Assembly (NCBI GenBank): GCA_002172675.1 | Contig: NETF01000189.1 | Location: 1-39,898, forward strand | Source of the DNA: an unicellular cyanobacterium SU3 | GTDB taxonomy: Bacteria; Cyanobacteriota; Cyanobacteriia; Cyanobacteriales; Microcystaceae | Length of the DNA: 39,898 nt | Reading direction: 5' to 3' | Made by a program: the position numbers and the translations under genes | Notes under the pieces: generated by a model | What the model was told of the DNA's origin: nothing | Database searches by the model: none | What the model saw: the letters and a program-made list of their open reading frames with translations, nothing else | Shown: piece by piece, positions 1 to 8,462 of the stretch | Numbering within the stretch: position 1 is the first letter of the stretch | Layout: each line of letters starts with the position of its first letter

Positions 1-67
1 TGGCACAGTAAAAGATGTTTATATTCCCATCAATGATATTTTACCTCTCCCTTCTCCTGCTACATAA
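1..67 (+). CDS. 3' end of an unidentified gene (cut by window edge)
   Basis: Reading from base 2, an open frame of 21 codons runs to a TAA at 65-67. The peptide ends in IPINDILPLPSPAT, a plausible C-terminus. Only this tail is inside the window, so no family can be named. The next recognisable coding material is a decayed remnant about 50 bases downstream. A chance open frame of this length is possible, so confidence is low. Confidence 0.3.
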   Translation, partial: GTVKDVYIPINDILPLPSPAT

Positions 68-119
68 TTTAAACTTATGAATTTTGGTGGCGATCGCTTG
101 TCTCAAGCTGACTTTGTGA

Positions 120-431
120 TCTACTGAAATTGCTGCCTTCGACTTCGGCAATTGCTGTTACCATTGGTTTGTTGCCGATATTGCCATTTCCCTTGCGTCA
201 ATTCGCCAGAAACATAATAGAGAAGAAATTAAATCAGAGATATTGACAGGATACTCCGAAGTTAAAAAGTTACCAGATAATCACGAAAAACTTATTAACC
301 TCTTTCTGAGAACCAGAGCAATTTACGTTTATTTAGACAGGCTATATTCGTTTGGCTCAAATCCCAACTTTGAGCAGAGGAATATATTGAAACAACTCAA
401 ATCGCGAGTTCACGCCCAAGCCAATTGGTAA
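120..431 (+). pseudogene. C-terminal remnant of an APH-fold phosphotransferase
   Basis: The frame is open from just after a TGA at 117-119 to a TAA at 429-431 (about 103 codons) and has no ATG; a TTG lies at 243. Its first part reads AAFDFGNCCYHWFVADIAIS. This resembles the metal-binding IDFDDxGxxxxxxDIA segment of aminoglycoside phosphotransferase/homoserine-kinase-II-like enzymes. A helical tail follows (GYSEVKKLP...NLFLRTRAIYVYLDRL), as in that fold. The nucleotide-binding N-lobe and the HGDxxxxN catalytic loop are missing upstream in every frame I checked. I read it as the last third of a degraded gene. A short real protein starting at TTG 243 is possible but would lack all catalytic residues. 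Confidence 0.5.
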
Positions 432-513
432 GCATTAGTGTTTATCTAAAGTGAAATCCTACTTTTGACTTGGTGCTGTAGCCTCCGGCAAGGCTTACGC
501 CAACCCCTTCTAT

Positions 514-539
514 CCTAAATTTTAGACGTCTAACCCACC
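514..539 (-). repeat. Half copy of the 62-bp palindromic repeat
   Basis: On the minus strand this reads GGTGGGTTAGACGTCT and on to about 26 nt. It matches the left half of the element at 39127-39188 with about three mismatches. The right half is absent; instead the sequence runs into another repeat-like stretch (474-505, GC-rich, ending in caaggcttacgcc). It lies 11 bases beyond the RND pump stop codon and may sit in that gene's 3' UTR. Confidence 0.45.
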
Positions 540-549
540 CTAGACAATG

Positions 550-3500
550 TTAAGGTTGTGTTTGTTTTTCTTTTTCTGGGGACACTTTAACTGTTTTCTC
601 TTTCTTGTTTCCTTTTCCCTCAAAATCCTTTAATAACCCCATCAATGCAGGGATAACTGTGGGGGTTAAAAAGGTAGATAAAATTAAACCTCCTGTTAAG
701 GCAATACCTAACCCTTGATACAGTTCGGCCCCTTTTCCTGGAATAATAGCTAAAGGTAACATTCCTAAAACGCTTGTACCGGCAGACATAAAAATGGGAC
801 GCAAGCGATCGCTCACTGCATAATATAAAGAGGCATCATATTCGACTCCTTCTGCTTGCAGTTGCAACGCCCGATCTACTAATAAAATAGCGTTATTAAC
901 CACAATACCGGTCAAAATAACAAATCCTAACCCGGTTATCATATCCAAAGGTACCACCACCCCAGGAATAGCATTGGCTAAGACTAAACTTAATAAAGCC
1001 CCAGTCATTCCCATGGGAACCGTAGCCATAATTAATAGAGGATAAATAAAAGAACGATACAACGCAACCAAGAGTAAATAGGTAATAACCAAAGAAAGAG
1101 CAAAAGTTGCGGCCAACTGAAATAAAGTTTCCGCTAAAACATCGGCAGATCCCCCTAATTCTAAGCGCACACCTGGGGGTAAATTCGCCCGTAACGGCTC
1201 TAAAACTTCTTTTTCGGTTTGATCCACCAAAGCTCCCAAAGGGGCATCACTACCCACACTTACAGTTAAGGTAATAGACCGTTCTAAGTCCACATGGTTA
1301 ATTGCATCGGGTCCGGTGGTTTCGATAACTTCAGCCACATCGGATAGTTGCACTAATTGACCTTGACCATTGTACATGGCGAGTTGTCGCAGTTGATCAG
1401 GGTTGCTAACAAAGGTATCTTTGAGTTCTACACTCACGTTTAATTCCCGTTTTCCGTCCACAAACTCTGAAGCCCGTAAACCCCCTAATGCGCTTTGTAC
1501 CATCGATCCGATCTCGGACTCCGATAACCCAGACTCTGCTAAACGAACACGGTTAGGAATCACTTGTAATTCTGGCGCGCCGGTGACAAAATTAGAGCGA
1601 ACATTCTCTACACCTGGTAATTGCCTGATTTCTTGGTTAAGTTGTTGTTGTAGTTGGTTTAACTCGTCTAAGTTTTCCCCAATAATTTGTACTTCAAATT
1701 CTTTGCCTGGATCATTGAAAATAGAAGCCCGAATAGGAACCATAAACCGATACCCCGGAAACTCTAAACTCTTACTACGAAGTCGGTTAACTAAACTATC
1801 TAAGGTGTTTCCCGTTGCTTGATCAGGATGGACAAAGGCAGCAATAATACGTCTTCCTGGCCGATGAACATACAACGTTCTCATGATTTCTGGTTGTTCA
1901 CTGACGAACTTTCTCGCCGGTTCAGACTGTTCAATCGCTTCAGGAATACTGGTTCCTGGAAAGGGTTCAGCTAACCATAAAATTAGGTTGCGGTTGCCTT
2001 GGGGTAAATAGTCCGCTGGGGGTAAAATTTGCAGACTAACCACAATTAAAGCGAAGGGAATGGCTAAAATGAGTAAGCGACGTTTCACTTTACCCCTTCC
2101 TAATGACCATTTAACGGTTTCTAGTAGAAAATCTTCTAGTTTTCCTTGGCCTCTACGAAATATAACAGAAGTTTGAGCCACTTTTTTCTCGAACCAGTTA
2201 CTCCCTTGATAGTTTACTTCAGCTAACATTTGTTCTGCTTCTGTACGATTTAAAAACAGCCCAGCTAACATGGGAACCAAGGTTAAAGCGGCAAATAAGG
2301 AGAATAAAACAGAGGAAGATAACGCAATACCAATGTCAAAGAATAATTGTCCTGCTTCCCCAGTTACTAAGATAATCGGAGCAAATACTGCTACCGTGGT
2401 CAAAGTGGAAGCTAACATCGCGCCACCCACTTCCTGAGTGCCATCTATCGCAGCTTTCATGGGAGTTTTACTCTGCTGCATATGGGTAAAAATATTTTCG
2501 AGGACAACGATCGCATTATCCACTACCATTCCCACCGCAAACGCTAACCCAGCTAAACTAATAACGTTGAGGGTTCGACCTAGTAAAAAGAAGACAATAA
2601 ACACTGTGATCAAAGTGGTTGGAATGGCGATCGCAATAACCCCAACGGTTCGTAATGACCCTAAAAATAACAGTAAAATCAACGCAGCAAGGATCGCACC
2701 CATGATCAGATTACTCTGCACAAAGGAAATAGAAGCGTTAATATAGTCGTTTTCATCGTAGGTAATATCGAAGGTGATCCCTTCTCCTTCTCGATCAAAC
2801 CGTTGTTCTAAGTCGGCCAAAGCTGCTCGAATACCAGACGAAATTTCAGGTACATTGCCCCCAACTTGTCGCATAATGCCGATACCGACGGCTGGCTCAT
2901 TATTTCTCACCAATGCCCGATCTTGGATTGCCCTTCCCATACGCGCCTGGGCCACATCTCCTAAATAAACGGTTCCGGACTCATCCCGACGCAAGACAAA
3001 CCCTTCTAACTGTTTCACATCATCGATACGACTGAGAGTCCTCACCCGATATTCCCGTCTTCCCAACACCAACGGACCACCGCGAATGTCTCTATTATTG
3101 CTACGTAGGGTATTAACCACATCGCCAATGGTAAGGTTGCGATCAGCCAATGCTTTAGGATCGACGATCACCTCAACTTCCCTTTCTCGTCCCCCAGAGA
3201 TAATAAACTGTCCGACTCCTTGCACTTGACGTAAACGAGGAACGACTACATCATCCACTAAATCCCGATAATGGTATTCATCGGGGGTGTAGCCTTCTTT
3301 GGGAGTTAAAACCACCCACATCATGGGACTACTGCTACCGCTTACCACTTCGACGTTAGACTCGTCTGCTTCGGTGGGAAGGGCCTCAACTTGTTGTAAT
3401 TTATTGAGAACATCGATTAAACTGCGCTCAATCTCCGTATTCCAAGTAAATTCTACACTAATGTTACTGGTTCCGTTGCTGCTGGTACTGCTGATCTCTT

Positions 3501-3732
3501 GTATCCCTTGAACTTCTTCTAAGCGTTCTTCAATGGGACGAGTTACTAAGTCTTCGACTTCAGCCGGACTTGCACCAGGATAAGGAGTGGTAATGGTAAT
3601 TTCTGGGCGATCGCCTCCTGGTTGTAGTTCTAAGGGTAAATTAAATAGGGATAAAATGCCAAATATTGCTAATAAAGCAAACAAAACCCCTGTCCCATGT
3701 CGCCAGCGAACGGCTGTTTTAATTAAACTCAT
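550..3732 (-). CDS. RND efflux pump permease (HAE1/AcrB family)
   Basis: A 1060-residue inner-membrane proton-driven exporter of the resistance-nodulation-division superfamily, the usual length for HAE1 pumps. The N-terminus has the first membrane helix (about 13-32), then the periplasmic porter start GASPAEVEDLVTRPIEE. The TM4 proton-relay segment GMVVDNAIVVLENIF is present. The second half repeats the plan (second porter, then helices ending near residue 1035), followed by a charged Lys/Glu tail. ATG 3732 is the obvious start. It is the last gene of a minus-strand run that begins with its probable membrane fusion protein at 5634-7181, with three small enzyme/membrane genes between them. No TolC-type outer-membrane gene is nearby, so the outer channel is presumably encoded elsewhere. 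The substrate cannot be inferred. Confidence 0.93.
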   Translation of the reverse strand: MSLIKTAVRWRHGTGVLFALLAIFGILSLFNLPLELQPGGDRPEITITTPYPGASPAEVEDLVTRPIEERLEEVQGIQEISSTSSNGTSNISVEFTWNTEIERSLIDVLNKLQQVEALPTEADESNVEVVSGSSSPMMWVVLTPKEGYTPDEYHYRDLVDDVVVPRLRQVQGVGQFIISGGREREVEVIVDPKALADRNLTIGDVVNTLRSNNRDIRGGPLVLGRREYRVRTLSRIDDVKQLEGFVLRRDESGTVYLGDVAQARMGRAIQDRALVRNNEPAVGIGIMRQVGGNVPEISSGIRAALADLEQRFDREGEGITFDITYDENDYINASISFVQSNLIMGAILAALILLLFLGSLRTVGVIAIAIPTTLITVFIVFFLLGRTLNVISLAGLAFAVGMVVDNAIVVLENIFTHMQQSKTPMKAAIDGTQEVGGAMLASTLTTVAVFAPIILVTGEAGQLFFDIGIALSSSVLFSLFAALTLVPMLAGLFLNRTEAEQMLAEVNYQGSNWFEKKVAQTSVIFRRGQGKLEDFLLETVKWSLGRGKVKRRLLILAIPFALIVVSLQILPPADYLPQGNRNLILWLAEPFPGTSIPEAIEQSEPARKFVSEQPEIMRTLYVHRPGRRIIAAFVHPDQATGNTLDSLVNRLRSKSLEFPGYRFMVPIRASIFNDPGKEFEVQIIGENLDELNQLQQQLNQEIRQLPGVENVRSNFVTGAPELQVIPNRVRLAESGLSESEIGSMVQSALGGLRASEFVDGKRELNVSVELKDTFVSNPDQLRQLAMYNGQGQLVQLSDVAEVIETTGPDAINHVDLERSITLTVSVGSDAPLGALVDQTEKEVLEPLRANLPPGVRLELGGSADVLAETLFQLAATFALSLVITYLLLVALYRSFIYPLLIMATVPMGMTGALLSLVLANAIPGVVVPLDMITGLGFVILTGIVVNNAILLVDRALQLQAEGVEYDASLYYAVSDRLRPIFMSAGTSVLGMLPLAIIPGKGAELYQGLGIALTGGLILSTFLTPTVIPALMGLLKDFEGKGNKKEKTVKVSPEKEKQTQP

Positions 3733-3964
3733 TTTTTTTAGTGATAATTACTATAATCTGGAATTGATCAACTTTTTTTAATTTTTAATATTCTCTTTAA
3801 GATTGTAGCAACCTTATTGCTTTAAGTGTCCTTAATTTTGTATATATGTAGAAAGATTGTAGGCCGATGCACTGCCCACCTTACAGTAACGTCCTAACTT
3901 TATTTATTTCTAGAAGTTGATTTATTTGAGTCAAACATCTCCGATAAACCTATTGCTAAAAATT

Positions 3965-4579
3965 CTATTTTTTCATTGCAATACCCTTGTACAAATAAGC
4001 TGTTATTTTAGGTGAATTATCAGCATACTTCTCTTCTAAACTAATAATATCGAATTTTTTTTCTACTATTTGTTTAATATTACGATTTAGATGACAGCCA
4101 CCTGCGATCGCTTTTTGAATCGGTGTTAATCGATTTTGCCAGATTTGAATTGTTGGTTCATGACTCAAACCATGTTCAACAAAAAAGAATTTTCCTCCTG
4201 GTTTCAAAACTCGATGAACTTCTGCAATAGCTTGTCCCACATTGGGAATACTGCACAAAGTAAAGGTACTAACAACACTATCGAATGTGTGATCTTCCAT
4301 TGGCAGATTTTCCCCATTTAACACTCTATTATCTATAGTTATATTAGAAGATTGTATTCGTTTGCGAGCTAATTTATAAACATTAGGACTTACATCTACT
4401 GCAACCACAGTATCAATATTTTGCGGATAGTAAGGAAGATTTAAACCTGTACCAAAACCTAACTCTAAAACTTTTCCTGTAACATCAGCTAAAATTTCTT
4501 GACGATGTATAGCTAAATTTGGATCGGATAAAGACCAATCAAGAAGATAAGGAAGAATATTCTCTGTATAAAAGCCCAT
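3965..4579 (-). CDS. Class I SAM-dependent methyltransferase
   Basis: The 204-residue protein carries the Rossmann SAM-binding motif I VLELGFGTGLNLPYY at about 34-48. An acidic strand end (VVAVDVS) and the post-motif segment HRVLKPGGKFFFVEHGLS follow, typical of UbiE/METTL7-like methyltransferases. The WQNRLTPIQKAIAGGCHLNR stretch resembles the small-molecule or lipid methyltransferase branch; the substrate is unknown. No membrane segment is seen. It lies between the GNAT acetyltransferase (72-nt gap upstream) and the RND pump (232-nt gap downstream), so it may share their transcript. The larger gap to the pump leaves room for a separate promoter. Confidence 0.88.
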   Translation of the reverse strand: MGFYTENILPYLLDWSLSDPNLAIHRQEILADVTGKVLELGFGTGLNLPYYPQNIDTVVAVDVSPNVYKLARKRIQSSNITIDNRVLNGENLPMEDHTFDSVVSTFTLCSIPNVGQAIAEVHRVLKPGGKFFFVEHGLSHEPTIQIWQNRLTPIQKAIAGGCHLNRNIKQIVEKKFDIISLEEKYADNSPKITAYLYKGIAMKK

Positions 4580-4651
4580 TGTATTTTTAACTCCTATTTA
4601 TCAAATGATAAATGATAAAAAATTGTCGATTTCATAACCATTAAATAGTTA

Positions 4652-5110
4652 TTAATCAAGTAAAATTTTCTTCAAATAATAAAGGGTATGACCTTCAGGA
4701 AAGTCTTCTAGTTCTCCATAAATAGTGTAATTAAGTTTTTGATAAAATGGTAAAGCTTGAAAATCAAAAGTACATAATTTAGCCCGTTTAATGCCTTGCT
4801 TTTTAGCTTTTTCTTCAGCAAATTCTACTAAATATCGTCCGAGTCCTTGTTTTCTGTAGTTTTCCTCAATCCAAATTGTGTCAATTTGCAACCACCGACC
4901 CCAATCAATAAATGCAATTAAACCCCCGATTAATAATTGTTGTTCATTTTCTGCATAAACTTCGATAAAAGTTGTTTTATCAGTTTTTAGGCAATCGCAA
5001 TTAATTACGCTTTGGGATTGATTTTGATTAAATTCAAATAATTTTTTCTCAATAAAGACTCTCCTATTTTCGTCACTAATATTACTAATTTCTAAATTGT
5101 TGATATTCAT
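4652..5110 (-). CDS. GNAT family N-acetyltransferase
   Basis: A 152-residue acetyl-CoA-dependent acyltransferase. The coenzyme A pyrophosphate-binding motif is ENYRKQGLGRYLVEFAEEKA (about 92-111). The C-terminal FYQKLNYTIYGELEDFPEG matches motif B of GNAT enzymes, where a tyrosine follows FY.K. The target (small amine, antibiotic or protein) cannot be told. Its ATG overlaps the TGA of the upstream DoxX gene by four bases (ATGA), a strong sign of translational coupling and of one operon. Confidence 0.88.
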   Translation of the reverse strand: MNINNLEISNISDENRRVFIEKKLFEFNQNQSQSVINCDCLKTDKTTFIEVYAENEQQLLIGGLIAFIDWGRWLQIDTIWIEENYRKQGLGRYLVEFAEEKAKKQGIKRAKLCTFDFQALPFYQKLNYTIYGELEDFPEGHTLYYLKKILLD

Positions 5111-5559
5111 CTATTTTTTAACCAATGATCAATAGAAAATCTATTAAAATTTACCCCTGCTAAAAGGACAAACAAGACAATATTATAAATTAATTGACCA
5201 CTTGCTCCATCCCAATTTTGAATAATAGTAATACCATACATCAAAATAATCATGAGGATAAAAGAAGCAATTAAAGCACTTCTTGTCAAAAATCCTATCG
5301 TAATGAAAGCCCCAACAATTAACTCAACTGGTGGCACTAAACCAGCATTAATCCTTACTAAAAATTCAGGAATTCCCGAATCTTGCATGGTACTCACCAT
5401 AGAATTAATGAAGCTAGGGACATCAAAAATTCTTGTAAATCCGTGGTTAAAATAATTAACTCCGACAACAATTCTGAGTAAAGTATAAGCTGCCACAATA
5501 TCTTTAGTTCTTAAACTAACTTGAGATTTATTATTGATAGTTTGTTTACTGTCTAACAT
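5107..5559 (-). CDS. DoxX family membrane protein
   Basis: A 150-residue protein with four predicted membrane helices (about 22-40, 70-92, 93-112, 120-138) and the DoxX-family signature: LLRIVVGVNYFNHGFTRIF near the start and VELIVGAFITIGFLTR in the middle. DoxX proteins are linked to thiosulfate:quinone reductase and, more widely, to redox and thiol stress, but most are uncharacterised. It is the second gene of the minus-strand efflux run, about 75 nt after the membrane fusion protein, and overlaps the acetyltransferase start by four bases. The intergenic space ahead of it holds heptamer repeats. Confidence 0.88.
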   Translation of the reverse strand: MLDSKQTINNKSQVSLRTKDIVAAYTLLRIVVGVNYFNHGFTRIFDVPSFINSMVSTMQDSGIPEFLVRINAGLVPPVELIVGAFITIGFLTRSALIASFILMIILMYGITIIQNWDGASGQLIYNIVLFVLLAGVNFNRFSIDHWLKNR

Positions 5560-5565
5560 AATATT

Positions 5566-5626
5566 AATAGTTAATAGTTAATAGTTTATAGTTAATTATT
5601 TGAGACTGTTCTCTGTTCCCTGTTCC
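5566..5626. repeat. Two short heptanucleotide repeat tracts
   Basis: Between the fusion-protein and DoxX genes, 5566-5593 holds four near-identical 7-mers (aatagtt x3, tatagtt). 5606-5626 holds three copies of ctgttc(t/c). Two unrelated 7-base units sit within 60 bases. They match the STRR type of repeat known from cyanobacteria and could act on the spacing or folding of the operon mRNA. Confidence 0.7.
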
Positions 5627-5633
5627 CTAATAA

Positions 5634-7181
5634 CTAACTTTTAATAATGGTCACTGTCGCATCATCTTGTAACCCGTCTCCACCTTTAATAACAATAGAT
5701 TGACCTTGTTTAAGTTGGGGATGACTGATAATAACATCTTCTCCTAAATCCTCAATTAATTCGACTTCTAGTTGTTCTGCTTGATTATTATCAACGGTAA
5801 ATAATAACCATTGATCGCCCCGTCTTGTTAAGGCATCTCTCGGAACAGTAAACGTATTTTTATTAAGAATAGGTATAATTAAATCTGCTTGAATAGCCAT
5901 TCCTGGTAACAATTGTTCAGGTGGATTATCAAGGCTAACTCTAACTAATTGTCGACGAGAATTCCTATTAGCAGAAGGGATAACTGCAGTAATTTGAGTT
6001 AGTTGTTCCCAGTTGGGTAACGCTCTGGCGAATAAATTAACCTGCATTCTTTCGGTTACTTGTCCGCTTAAACTTTCAGGAACTTCTAAGAAAACATCTA
6101 AAGAGCGATCGCTGACTAAACTTAAAATCGGGTCATTCACCTCCATATAGTCCCCAGGATCGGCTTCTCTAGACTGAACGACCCCGGACACAGAAGCCCT
6201 AATATTCGTCCGTTCTAGGCGTAATTTCGCCTGTTCTACGGCAGCTTGAGCCGCATTGACTACCCCTCGTTGTGCATCAATTTCTTCTTTAGTTGGCCCG
6301 GCTTGAGCTTCTGCTAAAATGGCAGTGACCCCAAGGAGATCGCTTCTCGCATTATCGACACGGGTTTGTGCTTGAGCAATATCTTGACGGGTTGAGGTTT
6401 CTTCAGCTTTTAAAGCAGCTTCAGCCCGTAATCTTTGGTTGCGAGTTTCATCAGCCCTAGCTTCAGCTTCCACCAATGCCCTTTCTGATAAAGCTCCTTC
6501 TAAGCTTAACCCTTTAATCCGTTGTAAGTTATCTTGTGCTTCTTTTTCCAGACTTCTCGCTGCTTCAAGTTCGGCCTGACGTTGCATCATTAAATCAGGT
6601 TGCAGGGCAATTAAACGCTCTAGATTGTCCCGTGCTTCTTTTTCCCTTGCTTGGGCTGCACTTAACTCAGCCTTGCGTTGAGCAATAATTTCGGAACGGG
6701 TTCCCACTTCTAACCGTTCTAAATTGCTCTGTTCTTGCACTAATCTAGCTTGAGCCTCAGCTAAGGCAATTTTACCATCCGCGTCGTCTAAAATCGCCAC
6801 TATCATCCCTTGGGTGACTTTATCCCCTTCTTTAACTAAAATTTTCTCTACCGTTCCCGAAACTTGGGAACTAAGGGTGGCTTTTGCCCCTGCTTCAACT
6901 TGGCCCAATAATCTAATCTGTCTATTGCCTTCTCCTGAGCTTAACAGAACTGTTTCCACTGGTTTAGGAGGTGGAGTTTGAGTATTGGTTTCCGTCGTTG
7001 GTATGAATAAAGAGCTGACTATTTGCCATAAGGCGATACCTCCCCCTAAGATAACGACAGGGATTAACCATCTAGGAAATTGACTATTTTTTGTTGTATT
7101 TTGCCTATTTTCTGCTTGCTTTTCTTCAAATTCAAGCTTTGAATCTGATGATTGTTCTGAGGATAAGTCTGTAGATTTCAT
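5634..7181 (-). CDS. RND efflux membrane fusion protein (HlyD/AcrA type)
   Basis: A 515-residue periplasmic adaptor. A hydrophilic N-terminus precedes one membrane anchor (about 38-60, IPVVILGGGIALWQIVSSLF). The first lipoyl half-motif follows (SSQVSGTVEKILVKEGDKV), then a long alpha-hairpin with an internal duplication (LSAAQAREKEARDNLERL and LEAARSLEKEAQDNLQRI). The second lipoyl half is IRASVSGVVQSREADPGDYM. The beta-barrel and membrane-proximal domains close the protein (PEQLLPGMAIQADLIIP). The hairpin is longer than in typical AcrA. It is the first gene of the run and the presumed partner of the pump at 550-3732. A divergent 172-bp gap to the MBL-fold gene must contain its promoter. Confidence 0.93.
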   Translation of the reverse strand: MKSTDLSSEQSSDSKLEFEEKQAENRQNTTKNSQFPRWLIPVVILGGGIALWQIVSSLFIPTTETNTQTPPPKPVETVLLSSGEGNRQIRLLGQVEAGAKATLSSQVSGTVEKILVKEGDKVTQGMIVAILDDADGKIALAEAQARLVQEQSNLERLEVGTRSEIIAQRKAELSAAQAREKEARDNLERLIALQPDLMMQRQAELEAARSLEKEAQDNLQRIKGLSLEGALSERALVEAEARADETRNQRLRAEAALKAEETSTRQDIAQAQTRVDNARSDLLGVTAILAEAQAGPTKEEIDAQRGVVNAAQAAVEQAKLRLERTNIRASVSGVVQSREADPGDYMEVNDPILSLVSDRSLDVFLEVPESLSGQVTERMQVNLFARALPNWEQLTQITAVIPSANRNSRRQLVRVSLDNPPEQLLPGMAIQADLIIPILNKNTFTVPRDALTRRGDQWLLFTVDNNQAEQLEVELIEDLGEDVIISHPQLKQGQSIVIKGGDGLQDDATVTIIKS

Positions 7182-7353
7182 AGCCTTCGTTTAAAGTTGG
7201 GTACAATGTTTATACAATTTTAATTTATATTAATTTTTATTTACAAATTTTACCAACTCTTAACTCAAAGAATAAAGACGATTGACCTATTCCCTCTAGT
7301 GCAAAATTCTTGATAACCTAGTAGTATTATTAGCCTCTTCTGTGCAGAAGGTA

Positions 7354-8232
7354 ATGTCTAGCAACGGCGATCGCTTTGAGATCAAATTTTGGGGGGTTCG
7401 AGGTAGTATCCCCTGTCCCGGAACCGAAACCGTCCGTTATGGGGGGAATACCTCCTGTGTAGAAATGTGTGTCGGTGAGGAAAGATTGATTTTTGATGGA
7501 GGAACGGGACTAAGAATATTAGGGAAGTCTTTGTTATCAAAAATGCCGGTAACTGCTCATCTCTTTTTCACCCATTCCCATTGGGATCATATCCAAGGGT
7601 TTCCTTTTTTTGCGCCTGCGTTTATTCCTGGTAATAAGTTTCATATTTACGGTTTACCAGCACCTAATGGCGCAACCATTAAACAGCGTCTTCATGACCA
7701 AATGTTACACCCTAATTTTCCCGTTCCTCTACAAATTATGCAAGCTAATTTAAAATTTTATGATATTGAAGCCAGAGAAATCATTAATATTAATGATGTG
7801 ACGGTAGAAACCGGCAAATTAAACCATCCTGGAGAAGCTTTAGGCTATCGGGTAACTTATCAAGATTTAACGGCGGTTTATATTACAGATACAGAACACT
7901 TTCCAGATAGTTTAGATAATAATGTTCTCAATTTAGCCAGAGATGCTGAAGTATTAATTATTGATACGACCTATACTGATGAGGAATATTATGACTCAAA
8001 ATTAAGTAAAGTGGGTTGGGGTCATTCTACTTGGCAAGAAGCGGTAAAAATAGCTAAAGCTGCTAATGTTAAAAAATTAGTTTTGTTTCATCATGATCCT
8101 TCTCATAGTGATGATTTTTTGGATGATATTAAACAACAAGTTAAACAGGTTTTCTCTCATGCAATTTTAGCGAAGGAAGGATTAGTGATTGATTTAAAAC
8201 AAGAATTTTCTCAGCCTTTTTGGTTAACATAA
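7354..8232 (+). CDS. MBL-fold metallo-hydrolase
   Basis: 292 residues from ATG 7354; a GTG 12 bases upstream is also possible. I prefer the ATG because the conserved part begins immediately (FEIKFWGVRGSIPCPG). The metal-binding HxHxDH motif is THSHWDHIQG (His74, His76, Asp78, His79). Further ligands are likely in NHPGE, TDTEH and the C-terminal FHHDPSH. The opening GVRGSIP and the general plan match the RNase Z/PhnP-like branch of beta-lactamase-fold enzymes, often annotated only as metal-dependent hydrolase. The substrate is unknown. No signal peptide. It is transcribed alone and convergent with bvdR. Confidence 0.9.
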   Translation: MSSNGDRFEIKFWGVRGSIPCPGTETVRYGGNTSCVEMCVGEERLIFDGGTGLRILGKSLLSKMPVTAHLFFTHSHWDHIQGFPFFAPAFIPGNKFHIYGLPAPNGATIKQRLHDQMLHPNFPVPLQIMQANLKFYDIEAREIININDVTVETGKLNHPGEALGYRVTYQDLTAVYITDTEHFPDSLDNNVLNLARDAEVLIIDTTYTDEEYYDSKLSKVGWGHSTWQEAVKIAKAANVKKLVLFHHDPSHSDDFLDDIKQQVKQVFSHAILAKEGLVIDLKQEFSQPFWLT

Positions 8233-8293
8233 AGGATAAAAAATTCCGCCGTTTTAGATAAAAGTAAATCGTTAAAAATTAGATTAAATTATA

Positions 8294-8456
8294 GTCAGAG
8301 ATTACTCCGCCCTTCGGGTAGACTTCGTCCCTCTTCGAGTCCGCCAGTTGACGGCACTCACTACTCGGATACAAGCTCCGAGTCCGTGCCTCCTCCACTT
8401 GGGGAGACCCCAAGACCGCACTGGACTCACCGTGAGACGACGGAGTGATCTCTGAC
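8294..8456. repeat. 163-bp structured element with terminal inverted repeats
   Basis: The ends are a 16-bp inverted repeat with one mismatch: GTCAGAGATTACTCCG at 8294-8309 and its complement at 8441-8456. The interior is GC-rich compared with both flanks and packed with hairpins, such as CTTGGGGAGACCCCAAG and a CTCGGA...TCCGAG stem. It fills the space between two convergent genes and stops 6 bases past the bvdR stop codon. It contains no credible gene. It looks like a miniature non-autonomous mobile element or a structured repeat now doubling as a terminator. Confidence 0.65.
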
Positions 8457-8462
8457 CGTTGG

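Noticed and set aside
1403-1822. 139-codon plus-strand open frame inside the first RND gene
   Set aside because: Antisense to a well-conserved pump sequence; no independent support.
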